Shown here piece by piece: positions 63,439-64,000 of a DNA stretch of 64,000 nucleotides. Origin of the DNA: Franconibacter helveticus LMG 23732. Lineage in GTDB: Bacteria; Pseudomonadota; Gammaproteobacteria; Enterobacterales; Enterobacteriaceae. The translations under genes and the position numbers were made by a program. Positions within the stretch are counted from its first letter, which is position 1. The number at the start of each line of letters is the position of its first letter. The notes under the pieces were generated by a model. The model saw nothing but the letters and a program-made list of their open reading frames with translations, had not been told where the DNA came from and searched no databases. The stretch spans positions 256,428-320,427 of the forward strand of contig NZ_AWFX01000057.1 of NCBI RefSeq assembly GCF_000463115.2, in the 5' to 3' direction.

Positions 63439-64000
63439 CTAATTTTTATCCTGATCGCCCGAGTCGGTGACATGCACGATCTCGACATGCCCCGATTTGA
63501 GCAGGCTGTGCAAAGCCGGGTCGGGAAGCTTATCCGTAAAGAGCGCGGTGGCCTGGGCGGCGTTACCGATTTCTACCGCCGCCGAAGCATGGTACTTCGT
63601 ATGATCGGCGGCAAGCAGAATATGGCGAGAATGCGCCATCATGGTTTTCGCCACGCTTGCTTCATTCACATCAAACTCCAGCATTGCGCCATCGCTCTCA
63701 ATAGCCCCCACGCTTGTTACCAAATAATCTGCGCGAAAACCGGAAACGAACGTCGTTGCGGCAGGACCGATAATGCCGCCGTTATGGGGGCGCAGCGTGC
63801 CGCCCGGCACCATCACCTCAAAACGGGGGTTTTTAAACAGGATATGCGCCACCCGCAGGCTGTTGGTGATAATGCGAAGGTGGTTATGATTGAGCAAAGC
63901 CCGGGCCACATGTTCTACCGTGGTGCCGATAGTAATAAAAACGGTAGAGCCGTCGGGAATATAGTCCGCCACGGCTTCCGCAATGGCGCGTTTTTCTTCC
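63439..64000 (-). CDS. yihW: DeoR-family regulator, YihW (CsqR)-like, cut by window edge
   Basis: Only the C-terminal effector domain is inside the window. The frame continues past the right edge (it reads EEKRAIAEAVADYIPDGSTV at the boundary), so the helix-turn-helix is missing from view. The visible part follows E. coli YihW: TIGTTVEHVARALLNHNHLR, PGGTLRPHNGGIIGP and ILLAADHTKYHASAAVEI. In E. coli this protein represses sulfoquinovose genes; whether those genes exist here cannot be seen. The C-terminus (HVTDSGDQDKN) is different. Confidence 0.9.
   Translation of the reverse strand, partial: EEKRAIAEAVADYIPDGSTVFITIGTTVEHVARALLNHNHLRIITNSLRVAHILFKNPRFEVMVPGGTLRPHNGGIIGPAATTFVSGFRADYLVTSVGAIESDGAMLEFDVNEASVAKTMMAHSRHILLAADHTKYHASAAVEIGNAAQATALFTDKLPDPALHSLLKSGHVEIVHVTDSGDQDKN

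Overview
The window is a chromosomal segment of a gamma-proteobacterium of the order Enterobacterales. Nearly every housekeeping protein aligns end to end, from memory, with its Escherichia coli K-12 counterpart (SecB, PfkA, Sbp, SpoT, RpmB and RpoZ are near-identical). Base composition is about 55-57% G+C in the core genes. The lipopolysaccharide (LPS) core cluster is of the WabG/WaaE kind rather than the E. coli kind. A Cronobacter, Franconibacter or Siccibacter relative would fit, but the genus cannot be fixed from the sequence alone. I saw no tRNA, rRNA, insertion sequence, CRISPR array or prophage.

Layout. 1-6.3 kb (minus strand): a DASS/SLC13-type anion transporter, cdh, sbp, pfkA, fieF and cpxP, with the sRNA CpxQ in the cpxP 3' end. 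6.4-8.5 kb: cpxRA, divergent from cpxP across a perfect CpxR box. 8.6-16.3 kb: trmL, then cysE-gpsA-secB-grxC-yibN (minus), then gpmM-envC-yibQ (plus). 16.4-19.5 kb (minus): a low-G+C WaaE-like glycosyltransferase, then kbl-tdh. 19.8-34.1 kb: the LPS core cluster, hldD-waaF-waaC-waaQ-wabG-like, a lone minus-strand GT4 gene, waaL, a waaH homologue, an unrecognised glycosyltransferase, a phosphoethanolamine (pEtN) transferase, waaA-waaE-coaD. 34.1-41.3 kb: mutM, rpmBG, radC, coaBC-dut, slmA, rph-pyrE and yicC. 41.6-45 kb: a second pEtN transferase and a frameshifted ligB. 45.2-51.1 kb: gmk, rpoZ-spoT-trmH-recG. 51.5-56.9 kb: a five-gene chaperone-usher fimbrial operon where E. coli has gltS. 57.1-60.3 kb: xanP and yicH. 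60.4-64 kb (minus): fabY-dtd-yihY, yihX and the cut-off end of a YihW-like DeoR regulator.

How the parts work together. Much of the window concerns the cell envelope. hldD through waaE, plus coaD, build and modify the LPS inner and outer core, and WaaL attaches O-antigen. Two pEtN transferases can decorate lipid A or core. CpxRA, CpxP and CpxQ sense and damp envelope stress, which a chaperone-usher pilus is likely to provoke. SlmA, EnvC and Dut/CoaBC tie into division and nucleotide or cofactor supply.

The lineage-specific parts are the WaaE-like gene at 16.4 kb, the 24.9-31.4 kb block of the core cluster, the pEtN transferase at 41.6 kb and the fimbrial operon. Several of these are visibly lower in G+C than their flanks. 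I did not find a convincingly new biological system. The least understood gene is the putative glycosyltransferase at 28.8 kb, whose first 240 bases have a sharply different base composition from the rest.
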